Source of the DNA: Fratercula arctica
Taxonomy: Eukaryota > Chordata > Aves > Charadriiformes > Alcidae
Assembly: GCA_947846985.1 (NCBI GenBank)
Contig: CANTUZ010000005.1
Span: forward strand, 19,502,389 to 19,566,388
Direction of reading: 5' to 3'
Length of the DNA: 64,000 nt
Position numbers and translations under genes: made by a program. The notes beneath the pieces were generated by a model. That model was not told the origin of the DNA. It saw only the letters and a program-made list of their open reading frames with translations, and made no database searches. This document shows positions 24,601 to 38,600 of this stretch, piece by piece; the first letter of the stretch is position 1; each line of letters begins with the position of its first letter.

Positions 24601-26196
24601 TGTCTGAAGTAATTTTACATTCTTAGCCATAGACTGCCCTGCAGTGGTGAAGCCAAAATCTGCAGCCTTACCGACTTTTATACAGGATCTTTTAACGTCC
24701 TTATTTAGAAGTAGTTTGCCCATCACTAGAAGGGACAGAAAGAGCCCGTGCAAACTACAGAAAAAATGAAAAAATGAAGCAAGGGAGATTTTAGTCTTCA
24801 GTAGAGTATTTTTTTCTCTTTTTCATAGGAAACAAGACAGATTTGATCACATCTTGTATCTGTTTGTCTCCAGAAGCTATTTGCTGACTTCATCCAAATT
24901 TAACTGCAAAAATGAGGATCTCAAAGACAGCTAAATGTCAACAGATTTTGAGAAAAGTGTTTTTTGCAAACGACTCAAGGAAAAGTATGGCTGTAATGTC
25001 AGCACAGAAACTGTTAGACAACAAAGAATACAGAAAGGACAGTGACCTTGTAAATGCCCCAGGAGAAAAGTCTCACTCACATCTCACAACGAAGCTAGAG
25101 ATAGAAATCCTTAGAAACCCATACTAAAGCAGAAATCAGGCTTCATTTGTTCTGCAGCTTGCTTTGTAAACTGACAAAACCTCCTTCTTCTGAGATCAGT
25201 TACCTCTACCCCTCCACAGGAATTAGTTCTCTAATCATAGTATTCTAAAGATGCAAAACTTCTGGAGTTTCATTTTCTGTGCATTCCTACCAGTTTCTGC
25301 ATTCTAAACTGGAACACATTTGGCAGGGCTAGTAGCAGCACAAAATGGTGCCACTGATTCTTTACGTAGCAAAGATGCTTGTATTCAGGTTGACTGTGGC
25401 TCAAGCCGTTACTTTAAGTCCTCAGAAGGGTAAAGCAGAATTAGCATTCATTAACAGAGACAAAATAATGCCAAAAGCATTTTTCACACACAACAGAAGG
25501 TGTGGATTACCCTGATTATACTTCAGATGATTCAAGAGAGATGGCCATCTCTCAGCTAATCTCCTTCAGCTAGCCTTACACTAAGATCAGATAAACAGGC
25601 ACTTTGAATGCAATTCAGCTAACCTCCTTTGAATATGTCCTTTGTTGTGGGAGAAATTAATGCCGAAAATGTCTATTTCTCTCCATTTCCTGTAGAGGAA
25701 GCCTCGGATTACTAGCTCAGAGACAGGCATCTGTTTTGAAAACGGAATTTGGAGACTTGCTATAGTACATTACTCAAGCACTGCAAATGAACTTCATATT
25801 CTCATAGCTGAGGGATTACTTTCTTAGTGAAAATACGTAATTGTGATGAACTGAGACAGTTCTAACATACACAGCCCTGCTAAAATGAGATCTGTTGCTG
25901 AACTAGAAGTTTCTCAGAGTCATCTGAACGACTTCATGATGCATTATTATCTTTGGCCTTGTTCTGGCAGACAGCGTCAACTTCTGTCCCACCTTACACG
26001 TTGGGTCCTCCAGATATTTCTGGATATTTGTGATATTTCAGTTTTTAAGGAGCCAGAAACAGATACCCTAAAAATTTAGGAAATATGTCGGTTAACTTCC
26101 TATAACTTGAAAAGGAACTTTTCTTCTCTTTTAAAACTCAGGCTCATCAAGACAGCACGTGAATAAGTACAAAACCCATGTTTTTTGAAATGTGCT
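15619..26196. other. Intergenic region between MUC2 and ovomucin
   Basis: About 10.5 kb between the MUC2 3' end and the ovomucin TATA box. I see no gene, tRNA or clear transposable element. It should contain the ovomucin regulatory DNA. A GC-richer stretch at 22.8-24.1 kb is listed separately. Confidence 0.6.
22800..24100. other. Unexplained GC-richer stretch with overlapping open frames
   Basis: Composition differs from the AT-rich surroundings. Plus-strand open frames of 83 codons (22810-23061) and 122 codons (23058-23426) overlap at ATGA. I do not recognise either product. A decayed retrotransposon, a lncRNA exon or a regulatory island are all possible. Confidence 0.3.
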
Positions 26197-26202
26197 TTTA
26201 AT
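26197..26202 (-). terminator. Possible MUC2 polyadenylation signal
   Basis: ATTAAA on the minus strand about 225 bases after the MUC2 stop codon. No AATAAA is seen between the stop and this site. Confidence 0.4.
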
Positions 26203-26427
26203 CATTCAAAGAGAACAAGCTGATTATAAAAGGACCCAAAATGCTGTGCACTTGGAAGAATACAAATTTGTGTTCTTACTTTGTGCACAAATAAATAGAG
26301 CACTGTTAAAAATTAGCAGAGAACAAACAGGACACAGTAACTGGGAAAAGCAAAGTTCAGAAGTAGTCAAGGAAGATGAGAATGATGCATAGTCCTTTTA
26401 GTTGAATGCTACTACGTTTTTTCCCCT

Positions 26428-26686
26428 TCATTTTGATATTAAGCTGATGGCTCTCTTGATATGGTTCAGAGTGCTTGCTTTGTCATTTTCTTCTGTACTC
26501 TGCAACTCATTGGACTGTGAGCTGCTGCTGCATTCAGTGTCTTGACAGCTGCAGCTTTCCACATATATATACTCATGTGAAATTGAATCCCCACTGGGAC
26601 ATTTCAGTTCTGCTTTCCTCACAGTAGTCCTTGTTTCCCTGCAGCAGGAACAGCTGTGCTCCATAGAATTGGCCTCAGCAGAGTAT
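26428..26686 (-). CDS. MUC2: MUC2 last coding exon: cystine knot end and tail
   Basis: This encodes [15 protein letters not shown] and [14 protein letters not shown], then a Ser/Glu-rich tail of about 35 residues ending AISLISK before TGA (26430-26428). The tail after the last CK cysteines is non-repetitive and lacks cysteine. Confidence 0.92.
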
Positions 26687-29600
26687 CTGTTAACATGGAA
26701 AATGGCAGCGTTACTCTGTGCCAGAAGCCAGCACACAGAGGAGACGGTGAAATTAGGTACAGAACTCCTGTGAGAAGTTTGGAATAATATATAGAAGAGC
26801 CACAATTGTGGCCAATTGAAGTGCTAAGCTCATCTGACAGGGCGTTATAACAATACGCTTTTAAAATTCATTGCATTTGCTGAGATTTTTTTCTGGTAAA
26901 GCAATTAGTATCAAAGTCCTAGTAAAAAACCCTAGTGAGTTCAAGGAGTTCAGCTTCCTTAGATTCCTCTCATTATTCCAGCGCTGATGGATGTCAAATA
27001 TACCAGATCAACAATTAAGGGCAGACAAAGCCCTGACCTGAATAAGAAAACTGCTTAGACAAGTGGCTACAATGCCAGCTACAATGGCATCACATCAATC
27101 AATTGGCTACAAGGGCTACAATTGCATCACGTGAATCAAAATGCATATCCCAAACCAGGCAGTGTTAACAGGAAGGGGAAGCAGCAGCTCTTTCTGTTCC
27201 TATATCACAGCAAAGTATTTTTTGCAGCCCTGTGTTCACCAGCTTCCAAACCACCATTCCTAACCTGCAGAATCTGTCAGTATCAGGCTATAAACTGTGT
27301 CAAGAGCCATCTTTTTCTTGTATTTGTGTGCAGAGGCAACCACAGCAAGACTCTAAAATGATAACATATTTCAAAATACTAATAAACCCACTGGCTAATC
27401 AGGGTTCAGTCTGAGACTAAAGATCAGGTTTCTCCCATGTGAGGTGCCCTGTGGCATATTCAGTGATAGGCAGCAAACGACAGTTTCTTTGGGGAGCTAG
27501 AATTATGTTTTTCCAGTGTTTTAATAGCTTACTACCAGGTGTCCTACTATCCCCTTTCTTACAGCCACTTTCTTGTAGATTCTCTCATTTCAGAGAAAAA
27601 TGTACATTAAAACTACTCTACTAACAGCACCCCTAAAGCATTTGTTTTCTAATTTCTTTACTGTATAAAAATCGCATATGTCTGAATCTTCCATTAAAAG
27701 ATCCATGTATATTTCATTTTAGACGTTAATTATTGAGAAGCAGCTTTTCAGTTTATGAGCATCAGGTTTGGTTGCTCTCTGGGCTCATTCCCATTACAGG
27801 ATATAATCCATGTTCTTCTGTGATGATTTCTAGACAAGGTGGTCTGACACAAATGACATACAAGCCAGCTTTCAATGGATGAATAGACCTTATCACAGCT
27901 GTCTGAATCCCAAGACAATTTAATAAACTTTTCTGCTTTGTATTAAGACAAATCAACTGTTTGGTCACAGATTTCATGATTTCATGCACATGATTTGGGG
28001 ACCTGATAGTTTCAGGTCTTCTACCATTCTGTAGTCTACCTATTTATTGCTCCTTTCATATAAACAAGCTCAGTGCCAGCAGATTTCAAATCTCATTGTC
28101 TGATCAGTTTACTTACAGCGAGAAGGTTCCACATGTTCCTTCACATTGAGTCATGACAACTCTGTCCACAGATCGGCAGCCCTTATAGACAATAAAGTCT
28201 TTTCTTTCACGGACAGAGCATGGTGTGGGACTTTCCAGAGGTGCACCTATAGGGAAAGATCAGAAAATACATTCAGTGAAATAGCTCCAGAAGCTCCTTG
28301 CATTTCAGCACTCTCTGGGCTTCACTAGTGCACTCAAAGAATTGTTTTAAGTGGTCTTTCTGCTTCAGCTTAAACTTTCCCAGGGAGATCAGACAGTGAA
28401 TGCTTGGAATAACAAACATAAATAGAAATGTATCTATTTAAATACAAACATATGTGCCTCTATGGCTGGAAAATGGGTTGATTTAAGACGAAAATTAGTT
28501 CTCTGTATTGTTGATTCAGGTACATTTCCATACTTACAAGTTTTGCAACAACCGTTAGGTAAGAATGTAATAGTTCCCTAAAAGAACAAAGAAAAAGGAA
28601 AAAATAATATTATTTTCTTTCCCTGTATTAAAGAGGCTTTTAGACCAATAACTGAGGAGAGCAATTCCACAAAGGCTGGAAATAATCTGCGAAAACTGTA
28701 GCATTGATCTGAATAAACAAAGATAACAGTCTCTTCCAGACTTGAAATCTATCAATTCACAAAGGATTGTGGAAATAAAGATAATACTTTGAAAGAAGTC
28801 CACAGTTCACATCACGCAATTTTTCCTCAGAAACAATTACAAAAAAATCTTTTCTCAGAGACTTCTATATTTGAATGGGGAGTATGCATGGTGTTACTGG
28901 TAGCATACTGCCTGAAGAGCCTGTGTTTCTGTAATGTTCAAGAAAACACAATTCATGTTCAGCCAGGACCCTGCACAAAGCAGTCAGTGAGGCCTTTGTA
29001 TCTCAGTGCTGATCAGTGTTTTGGCTACTGAGAGACCCCTGCCAGTTGTAAGCCTTGAACTCTCACGTAGATATCTTCTTCTATACACTCCCTAGGTCTG
29101 TGTATAGGTGCAGCAGAAACTTTTGCCTCTGGAGAAAGATTATCAGAGCTCAATTTGACTTCTGTTGCTAGTTAGGTGGCTGAACTAAATGGAAGTAAGC
29201 TATGCATTGAGTAGAGGGCAAGTTTTCTGTATTTACTTACAGGCTTGCAGGTCTCCTCACTGAATGCTGGGCAGGTAATCTCAGATGTGGAAGAGATAAA
29301 CTGATTGTGGATATTTGAACAGCTATAAATGGTGCAGTTGTTGTAAGGATCATTCTTATACTCTCCAGGCTGCAAGCAAAATACAAAATGTAGTAAGGAA
29401 AGCTGAAGAGATCTCAGACAGAAATTTTCCTGTCCACTGACAGTGACTTTCCTCTTGTTTCCCAGTCAATTATTTTTAGGTTAACAGCCATTTTGGATAC
29501 AGATTATTACACACTGCAGTATACCATGTGTGGAGAGACTCTTCAGTTTTACATAGGCCTTCCCTTGGAAAAGAAAAATCCCTCTGAAGTAGCAAAGTAC

Positions 29601-32600
29601 ATTAGAGTTATTAACAAAATCATCCATGCCAATGGATTTTGCCTAGGGAAAGCTAAACTGGTATATGGTAATTAAGAACAATCCTAAACTTTCACCCTAC
29701 AGGGACAATAAAATAATTTCATATGCAGGCTTTACTAGTGTTTTTCAGTACACAGAAATTAATACAGAAAAGCCCAAGCTTCCAGACATCGCAAGAAAAA
29801 CCCTTCCAGTGATATTGGATTTGTCTTTCCAGGAAGAGCCTTTCAGAAAATTTGATTTCATGAGTCCTTCCTTCAGGCCACAAAATTGTAGATGGGCTTT
29901 GCTTTAGGTGAGACTCGGACCTTTCAGGTGCAAACTTACACTGAGCCTTACCTCTGACAAGGAGATGCTCCCTCTATGAAAGGGGGAACTTTACAAATTT
30001 GGTAGAGATGCAAGATGTAGAGCATACTTACACTCAAGATGAGGTTAGAATTGTTTGCTGTACGTATAACACACTTAGTCTGCACGCATCTTCCACAACA
30101 TTCACCTTTCACTGGTTGAAGTTCATACCCCTAGATAGGAAAATTGATTAAAAATGAACGCACTATGATAAATGCATTTTTGAGAAATAAATTGAAACAT
30201 ACGAACCCATTAATTGATTATGCTTTGAAGTGTACTCTAGATTTGTGGCTTTGTGTGCCTTTTTGTTTTCCAACCCAATGGAAGACAAGTAATAAAAGCA
30301 GGCTATAGAGGAATAGAGGAATAAAGTAAAGCACTATAATAAAAATGTCTAACAATTAACTACCACTCCATTAAGTGCTCTACAGAAACTTCACAGCTAA
30401 TCCTCCCAATGTGAACTGAATACTGTAAGTTACACAGGCAAGCTTCATGCGATAGATTGCTCAATGACAGTTGCTATCCACGCTGGAGTTGGACTCTGGA
30501 TTTCTGTTCCCTGTCTTTTGCTCATACTACTCATTGGTCAAACTGCTTTTTACATACATGGGTGTTTTAGGGTTTTTTTTTTTTGTTTAAGTTTGTTACT
30601 TACTGGTTTACAATATGTGTTGCATGGAATATGTTCACATGAGATGATATTCAGTTGAGTGCTGACATTAACTTCGTTAGTGCAGAAACAATTCTGACAC
30701 TTATCAACGAAGACTGAGGAATTAGGCTATAAATTTTAAGAAAAAAAAGTTCACATATTAATGGCCTATGACATGTGACGCATATTTCTTAATTTTGGAA
30801 AAATTTGTAAAACAAGCAATGGAAAAGGTAACAATCATAAACTGTATTGGATAGCTATTTGGCAAGCCACTTATGAAGACAACATTTTAAATATTGAATT
30901 ACATTTAACGTGTCTTTATTGAAGTCCTGTATAGCAATGATAAACTCAGACACTAAAAGGAAAGATGTCATACAAATATCTGCAATAAAACAATTACTAG
31001 ACCCAAGAGAATTTATTAAGAATCTAAGTCTGTTTACAATAATACTTATTTATAAATCTTTTCATTTGAAAGCAGAGTTTTGAAACAGCAACAACATGCT
31101 GACAGTAAATGTGGACTGACTTTTTAAAACACATGCACACTTAACTCTAAATCCAAATCTCTCTCTGACACTGACATACAAACAATTGTTCAGTCTCTTT
31201 TGTACACAGCAACCTTTCCAGAAAAGATTTCATCTTTGTGAAATTGGTGAACTCCTGATGGAAATTTGAAAATTTCAAAAATAGTGATTGTACTAGATAA
31301 AACTTCTCATAGCACTTCTGATAAAGTATACTAACTGGTCTTCTAAACATTTTCAGAAGACTGTTGAAATAAGAACTTACCAAGAACTCAGCATTCTGAT
31401 GCACACAAACCCTCTTGGGAACTGTTAACAAGCAAGGAATTAGGTGGTTACATAGGGGGGAAAAAAAAAGGTCTTTACCCCATTCTAGTCAAACTAATTT
31501 CTTCCACGGTGAATCACAATGCATATGGTCAAACACATTGGTTATTCCCCATTTCTCATAGCAGATATGACATACACAAAATAGAATAACAAATACTGCA
31601 TGTGCAGAAAGGGAGGAAGATTTGGCCCAATATACGCAGTCCAGCTCATGGCCAAGAATGTCCACTTAACAGGTACAAGTAGTTCCTTGTTTCAATTACC
31701 AAGGAAAAAGCAGACTTTGTAAAGCTGCCTTCTATTGGGCATACTTAGAGGGACATTTTGCTAGATTAAACTGAGATCACTGTCCCAGTTAATTCTGCAG
31801 CTGTTCTTACATGTACTTACAACCAGGCAAACTGAACTTGAGCCACCTGAGATATATCTGATTTCGTAGTTATTTGTCATAATCATAGCAGTAGTAACCA
31901 ATGTTAACAGTAACCAATTTGTAGACTCTGACTCTGTTTATTACCTCTTTCAATAGGCTATTGCATACAGTCTTGCTAAGTGTGACGCTAAATTACTCAA
32001 TATGTAATGCTAATCATTGCAATATATTTCCAAGGGACTTACCACACTGGTACACAGGACAGCACTGACCACTGGGAATATGAGAATGAACTTCAAATCC
32101 CAGTGCACACTTGGAAGCTTTAGTTGTACACAAGCTTGTATTGCATTCTGAAAAAAAAAGAAATAAAGCCAGAAAGTAAAGCATTAAAGCACAGCTAATA
32201 GAAATAGGCATCTCTCAAAGCATATAGGATAGATGTTTCATTGCTAGGTAACAGTCCAGACCCTCTCCAAAGAAAAATATTCCAGAAATAAAATCATTTT
32301 TCCTAGTGAATCCAGGCACTGGACTGGGGCACTACACTAGTTTATAAAACTTCTTCTGCTATGTAATTACCAAGTGTTAAAAAAGTATCACAATTCTTTG
32401 CAGAGAAGTAGCGGACAACTGTTACCCTCTCCAAGGTTGTAGGCAACAGACGCAAAATGAAAATCCACACAGAACTCCATAATCTATCTGCATTTTACTT
32501 GAATAAAATGTGGTCCTGAATTCAAGAACTATAGATTCAGTTACACTGAGTCCCATAATTGTAAAGTCAGTTATACTGAGTTATTGCAATATTAGAATTT

Positions 32601-35600
32601 ATTTTCCCTAACACTGTGCAAGCTGATTGTAAAAAAGCATGAGGAAAGATACTCCCTGCTGCAGGTGTCTGGTGCTAAACCTGTTCTCTTTTCCTTTCTA
32701 TTCCAAAAAGGTGTAGAAAGACTAGAAATATAGACTAGAAGTATAAACTCACTGCAGGTGACAATGGGGCAGCAGGAGTCTTCAGAATTGACTTCATTGA
32801 CCTCATAGAAGCCTTCTCCATCACAACTGGTCTTATTTTGTTTGGCACAGACATGAGGCTCACATACAATGCCATTTCCACCTTCCAGGCAAATACAGTC
32901 CTGACAGTCTACCATAAACTTTTCCCCAAACTGTCAGTAAAGAAAATCAAGTGAGTGATTACATGGTTACCAATGAAAAAGAACAAAAGTAAAAACAGTA
33001 ATGAAAAGTTGGGAGACCACAAAACAAGGCTGCACTAGTGGAGACCACTCTCCTCTCCCCACCCCCAGCCCCTATTTGAAATACAAAAGTATATGCCAGT
33101 ATACCTCTCTTGGTATCATATCCACTCCAACACAGCCTGTGAAAATATTAAAATAAATTTCCGTTACTACTCATGTAACAGTAGACATCTCTACTTTATG
33201 TTGTATGAGTACTGTATACAGTCAGATCTGTGTTGCATACATGAGAAGGAAACAACAAAGAGGAAACAAACGTGCGCCCAAGTGAAGCAGTAAAACTCAC
33301 CGCAGGTTTTCACACAGACATCCACAGCATCATCATACAGCATTGTTCCATTAGGACAGAAACAGCCTTCCACATATTTAGTTGAAGTTTCGTTTTGTTG
33401 ACTGTATTGGACAAAACGTTCAGAGGAATCCCATTACTGTCATATGCATGCAGAGGAAGATTACGCCAAATAACCTTTCACTAAAGATGCAGTGGCAAAT
33501 GATCTGCACATTTGCAATTTAGGAATTGTCAGTGTTCATGTTTGGTATAGCCAAACAACATAAACAGTACAGGCACACAGATTTAGGATCAAGAATACAG
33601 TGGTACCAAATTTTACAGTCAATTTAAGACACGACAGGAGGTTGATTTCTCTCATCCACCTATGCATTAGATATGACTAAACAGTTGTATGTGCTATAAC
33701 TAACAGGGAAGGAATTATTTACCTTGATTTGCAGGTTGTCTCTTTAATAGGACCACATGCTCTGTATTCTTTATCTGAGGGGCATTTATAAGCTGGTATA
33801 GGAAAATAAAAAGGAGGAAGAGCTCAGTCACAGAAAAGCCCCATTACCTTATGCCAAGAAATTAAACACTGGTTACTCATTTTCCTACGTATCTTTGACA
33901 ATCTTGAGAAGCAAAGAGAAAAAAAACCCATATACCAATACCAGACTCATGTCTCTGAATGGAAGTCTTTTATGCAATTTAGCCATAGCGATATAACACC
34001 ATACTTTACATTAAGGAGATAAAGGCAAGAGTCTACATCTTGATTACTTTTTTTTTTTTTTTTTTTTTCATTATTTCAGTCTCTTTTGCACAAGTTCTCA
34101 AAGGGGAGTGCATTCCTACCCTCTGTCCTCTTCTTACTACAACTGAAAATGATTGCCTATGTCACTAAATAAATACTGATCTGCTGATGCCTGCAAAACA
34201 CAAAACTGTCTATGTACAAAAAAGTATCTATCGATACAGATGTTTCTGGCACAGTCAACAGATGTATATTTTTGCAGGCTCATTTATAATTTCCATTGTT
34301 AAAAATGTTACCTGCAAAATTACTTAAGGAAAGCAGCTGGTGTGATTTATTGGTGTCTTCATCGCTCAGAAAGCAATAGGACTTACCATTAGGACATTAT
34401 TGCCAAAAAACATTCCATACAAGCTTTCCTAATAGATCAAGGTAAATGGCCAAATACTTACAGCAAACACCATCGGTATGACTTCTCCAGTCAATGCATA
34501 CACTTTGATCAGCACAGGTGGCAGCATAGACCTGCAGACTTGAGCACTCCAGGTCTAAGCTGGGAAGTACACAACTATCAAAAACGCAGGCTGCATAGTA
34601 CTTTTCAGGCTGGACAAAGCTATGGCACGGTTCAAATACACTAGAAACAGAAACATTTATCATTATTAGTTAGTGAATAATCCATGAATTCTTCAATGTG
34701 CTTGACACGTTACAACAACGTGGCAATAGCAATGCTTAACGAGATGCGAACAAGGACTGAGAGATTTTTACTAAGAGCATTTATCTAGATTGTAACCTCT
34801 CAACCTATCTTAAAGTACTCTCCCCTCACTTACAAAACACTCATGGACCAATATTTTCTGTCCAGAAGCTACATGAATATCATTAAGTGTAACCATGAAC
34901 TACTTTTCTGAAGACATTTTTTTTTATTATTGTATTTTTTTTAATTCTGACACAGTGTTCTAAAAATTAAGATCTCTGTTTTCAGTTGGACTCTGTTTTC
35001 TGCTAAGTTAGTGTGGGAAAAGGTAAGAGCATAGGACAGTGGAGGGCAGAAAGTGTAAAAGAATGTGAGAACATCAAGAAAGGTTAATGGAGCAGCCAGA
35101 GGGGTGGAAGCAAACTATCAGCAAAGAATAACACCTAGAAACAGTAAAAGGAATGGAAGCAACACACAAAGCTACGAGAAACGGAGCAGTAGTTAGAAAC
35201 GCCTTTTATTGAGAAATGAACCCTAAAATTGCCACTGAATTTGAAGATCCCAGGCTTATAAACCCCAGAGGAATGTCTACCTTCCCAAAAGAAGCTCGCA
35301 GATGGAAGATTCTTTGCAAGGCTGCACTGGCGTTGTGCTAGGTGCTTTTGTAGGATTTAGGCCTGGAGAGCACTGTGGTTTGGAGGGATCAACAACTTGC
35401 CAATGGTCTGCCATGGTTTCACAGTTTTCTGCAATGTTTCCATTTGGCAACCTGCAGTCATCTGCCGTGTTGTTATTACAAATACCTAAAATTGGTAAGG
35501 GGAAAAAAGAATTCACTCACAGATTTGTTATCAAATTCCATTAATCTTTGTGGCAGGGCTGTCATTTACCTGTTTGTAGTTTTCTAAGAGTATAAAAACT

Positions 35601-38600
35601 ACAAGAGTAAGCCTTACCACACTGCCCATGAGTGTTGTTGCCAAACAGGCTGTAGGGCATTCTGATAGAAAAGGACAAGCCATTGTAGGTCACATTCATT
35701 TTCAGTTCAGGAATTTCCACTACATGATTTATGCCTGACTCATAGATGCTCACGCCAAATTTTTTATAAGGCAAAGCCACTGGCTGTTTGTTTACTGTCA
35801 CCTAATAAATAAAAGAAAACAGAAAAGAGACATCTATTTAGTTTGACTTTAGAAAACAATTGATTGTTCATGACTTTGCATTGAAGATAGAATGTAAAGG
35901 CAAATAATGTGCTTTTACTTTGTAACAAATGTCCCCGTGCTTCCTTTTATGTTACTGGAAGTCAAACTTTTCTTCTCTGAGCCAAAGAAAAGGCCTATCA
36001 GCTACTGATAAACTACGCTAAAATTCAGAGTTAAAACCAGCTACATTAAATAGATGTATTAAGAGTGACTACGGCATTGAGGACACCTCGTGAAAATGCA
36101 ATATAAAATTCTCCTAAATTCCTAGTGCACAGAGTTTTAACTTACTTGGCATAAAGGGAACATGCTCGTAGGAAAATTAAATGACAGAAATCAGCCAAAA
36201 TCTGTATTATTTATTTAAATACAGTAGCCATGGTATACCCGTGGAACTAACACTGCTATTTTTACTCAACAATGGTAGATTTTCTTGCTTTGAAGAAAAA
36301 AATGAGGGCTAAATATTGCAAATTTTCAACATAATGCTGCAACCTAACTTGTAACATTCCAACACAATAATGTACAAAAATAAACCAAATAAACCCCATA
36401 AAAGCCTAAAACCAAACACTTCTCACCCAATTTTGAAACCCCATAGCTGGGGCATCACATTTGGCAACGGAATAAGCACATAAGAGCCCCTGTTCTGAAA
36501 AAATTCAAAAGGTGACACCAATCCCTAGTAATGGCACTTTTTAAAAATGCTTAAACCCAGTACTTTATTGTTATGACTAGTTTATATTGTATCCTCCATT
36601 CAACATTTACTCTCTTCCTTTGTTATGTTAATATGAACTATAAATGAATTTATTTTATATTCTTAACTCTTAGCAATTTGTCCACATTTATGTATTTAGG
36701 AGAGATAAGGCACTGAAAATATTTGAGATAAAAAAGGGAATAACTTGTAGAAATTTTTCCCTGTATTCAGAGTCAAAAAAGCAGTCCTTCAAAGTAGTCT
36801 TATTTTATAATCCAAACGGGTATTAAATCTAAAACATAGATTCCTTTTTAATGTTTTTTCCTAACATTGTGAATATAATTATCAGGTTGATGCTGTATTA
36901 ATATTTTAACCAAGAAATCAAAGATAATATTCTCTAATACCTCTACTTGTAGAGTATTTGGTTTGACTGTTGCTATGCGCACTTCCTGAGTCTCATGTCT
37001 CACAATGATCGTTCGAGGACAGGAGACTACATCCCGTGTGTCACAATGGTAGTTATCAATGTAAACACCAAAGTTGTCAACTTTCTTATTAATCTCTTCC
37101 ACAAGGACATATGTACAATTCCCTTGATAGCTGTAGTACAGACCATCAAAAGTCATGTAATGTGGGTCTCCCCAGCCAGTGCAGTAGCCTACAAAAACAC
37201 ACAGTTAGGTTAGCTTCTTATGGCAACATACAGAATCAGATCAGACTACAAACAAAATCTGTAGGTGTGGGATTCCCCTCATTGAACTTTAAGCATTTAA
37301 AGTGTGTATGTCAATGCATGAGCTCATTATCTAGAACTCGTCAATAATAGAGAAAAACAGGCACTTTCAGGGCACAGTTCATCTGACCTATTTCTGATAG
37401 ACAACCGAGAATAGGATTAACTGCACCCTAGATGTACCTTTACTGATAGTCTGAACAAGTAACTTGTATGTAGGCTTCTAGCCTATAGAGGCCTGCATCT
37501 GGCCAGCTAAATCTTGCCTTGGGAGACCAATTTATTCTGCTAGCACAACAGCTACAAAGAAATGATGGCAAATTAAGTAAAAGCCCCCAGCTGGCTTAAA
37601 AGAATCAATTAAGCACTCCAAACAGACCAACACTAGAAATCTGAGGGTCACAGCCTTGTGTGATACTTGTCCCCTGATAAATATTGCTGCTCCTGACACT
37701 AGTATTGTTCCCACGGGAGATAAAATATTCAACAAAATATATACTTACAATCACACTCCCAGTGCCAACAGCATCCATCCTCATCAGTGACTGGCACAGG
37801 AGAAAGCCCATTGGCACATGTAGGTTTAGGAGGTGGATTACAGATTATGGGAACCAACTGGATTATATCGTCTTCTATACATATTGCATTAGTGCAGTTA
37901 CAGAGCCACCATGAGTCACCTGGCTGTGTTTGGAAAGAGAGGGGGAGGAGGAAGAGAGAGAGAAACCTTATGAAGCAGTCAGGCTGACAACAGTTATGCT
38001 TGAATATCTTTTGCAAAGTTTTAAAATGCCATATGTTTATTGACAATTTTTTCCCCACCAGAAGGCTGCAAATGGGAAGGAAGTGCAAAAGTCAGCACCA
38101 TCAAGGCCTGCAAGATAGCCTAGCACTACTGAGAGCTGTTAAGTAAAAAGCATTACTTAAAAAGCCAATCCAGTAACCTGAAGTGGGAATTCTTTTTTTT
38201 TTGTTTCAGCTGTCTAAAAGTTAGATGTCCGATCTAATCTCATCACCTAGAGTCCCTCTCTAATCAACAGTGAAAGACACTGATCAATATCAGTGATCAA
38301 TATAGGATCAATCCCCTTCCATGAATGCCTAAAACAGATTAACAGCTAAAGCTACACTAACATCAGCTATTTGGGGAGTAATGTCTAAGGTGATTATGTG
38401 CACGCATTGTGATTGTATGCATTTTTCCTGTCTTCCACCAGTTTTTCGGCCATGTGTAATTTTTATCCTTGCAGATTTACTGAGCAAGTTAGTAGACATC
38501 CAAGCTGTGAGGAGGCTTTAGAAATGCATAAAACATTAGCTTGTCTGTGTCAGAGGTGGAAGGTTCCAAAAAACTCAGAATTCGGAGTCAAATTTCATGA

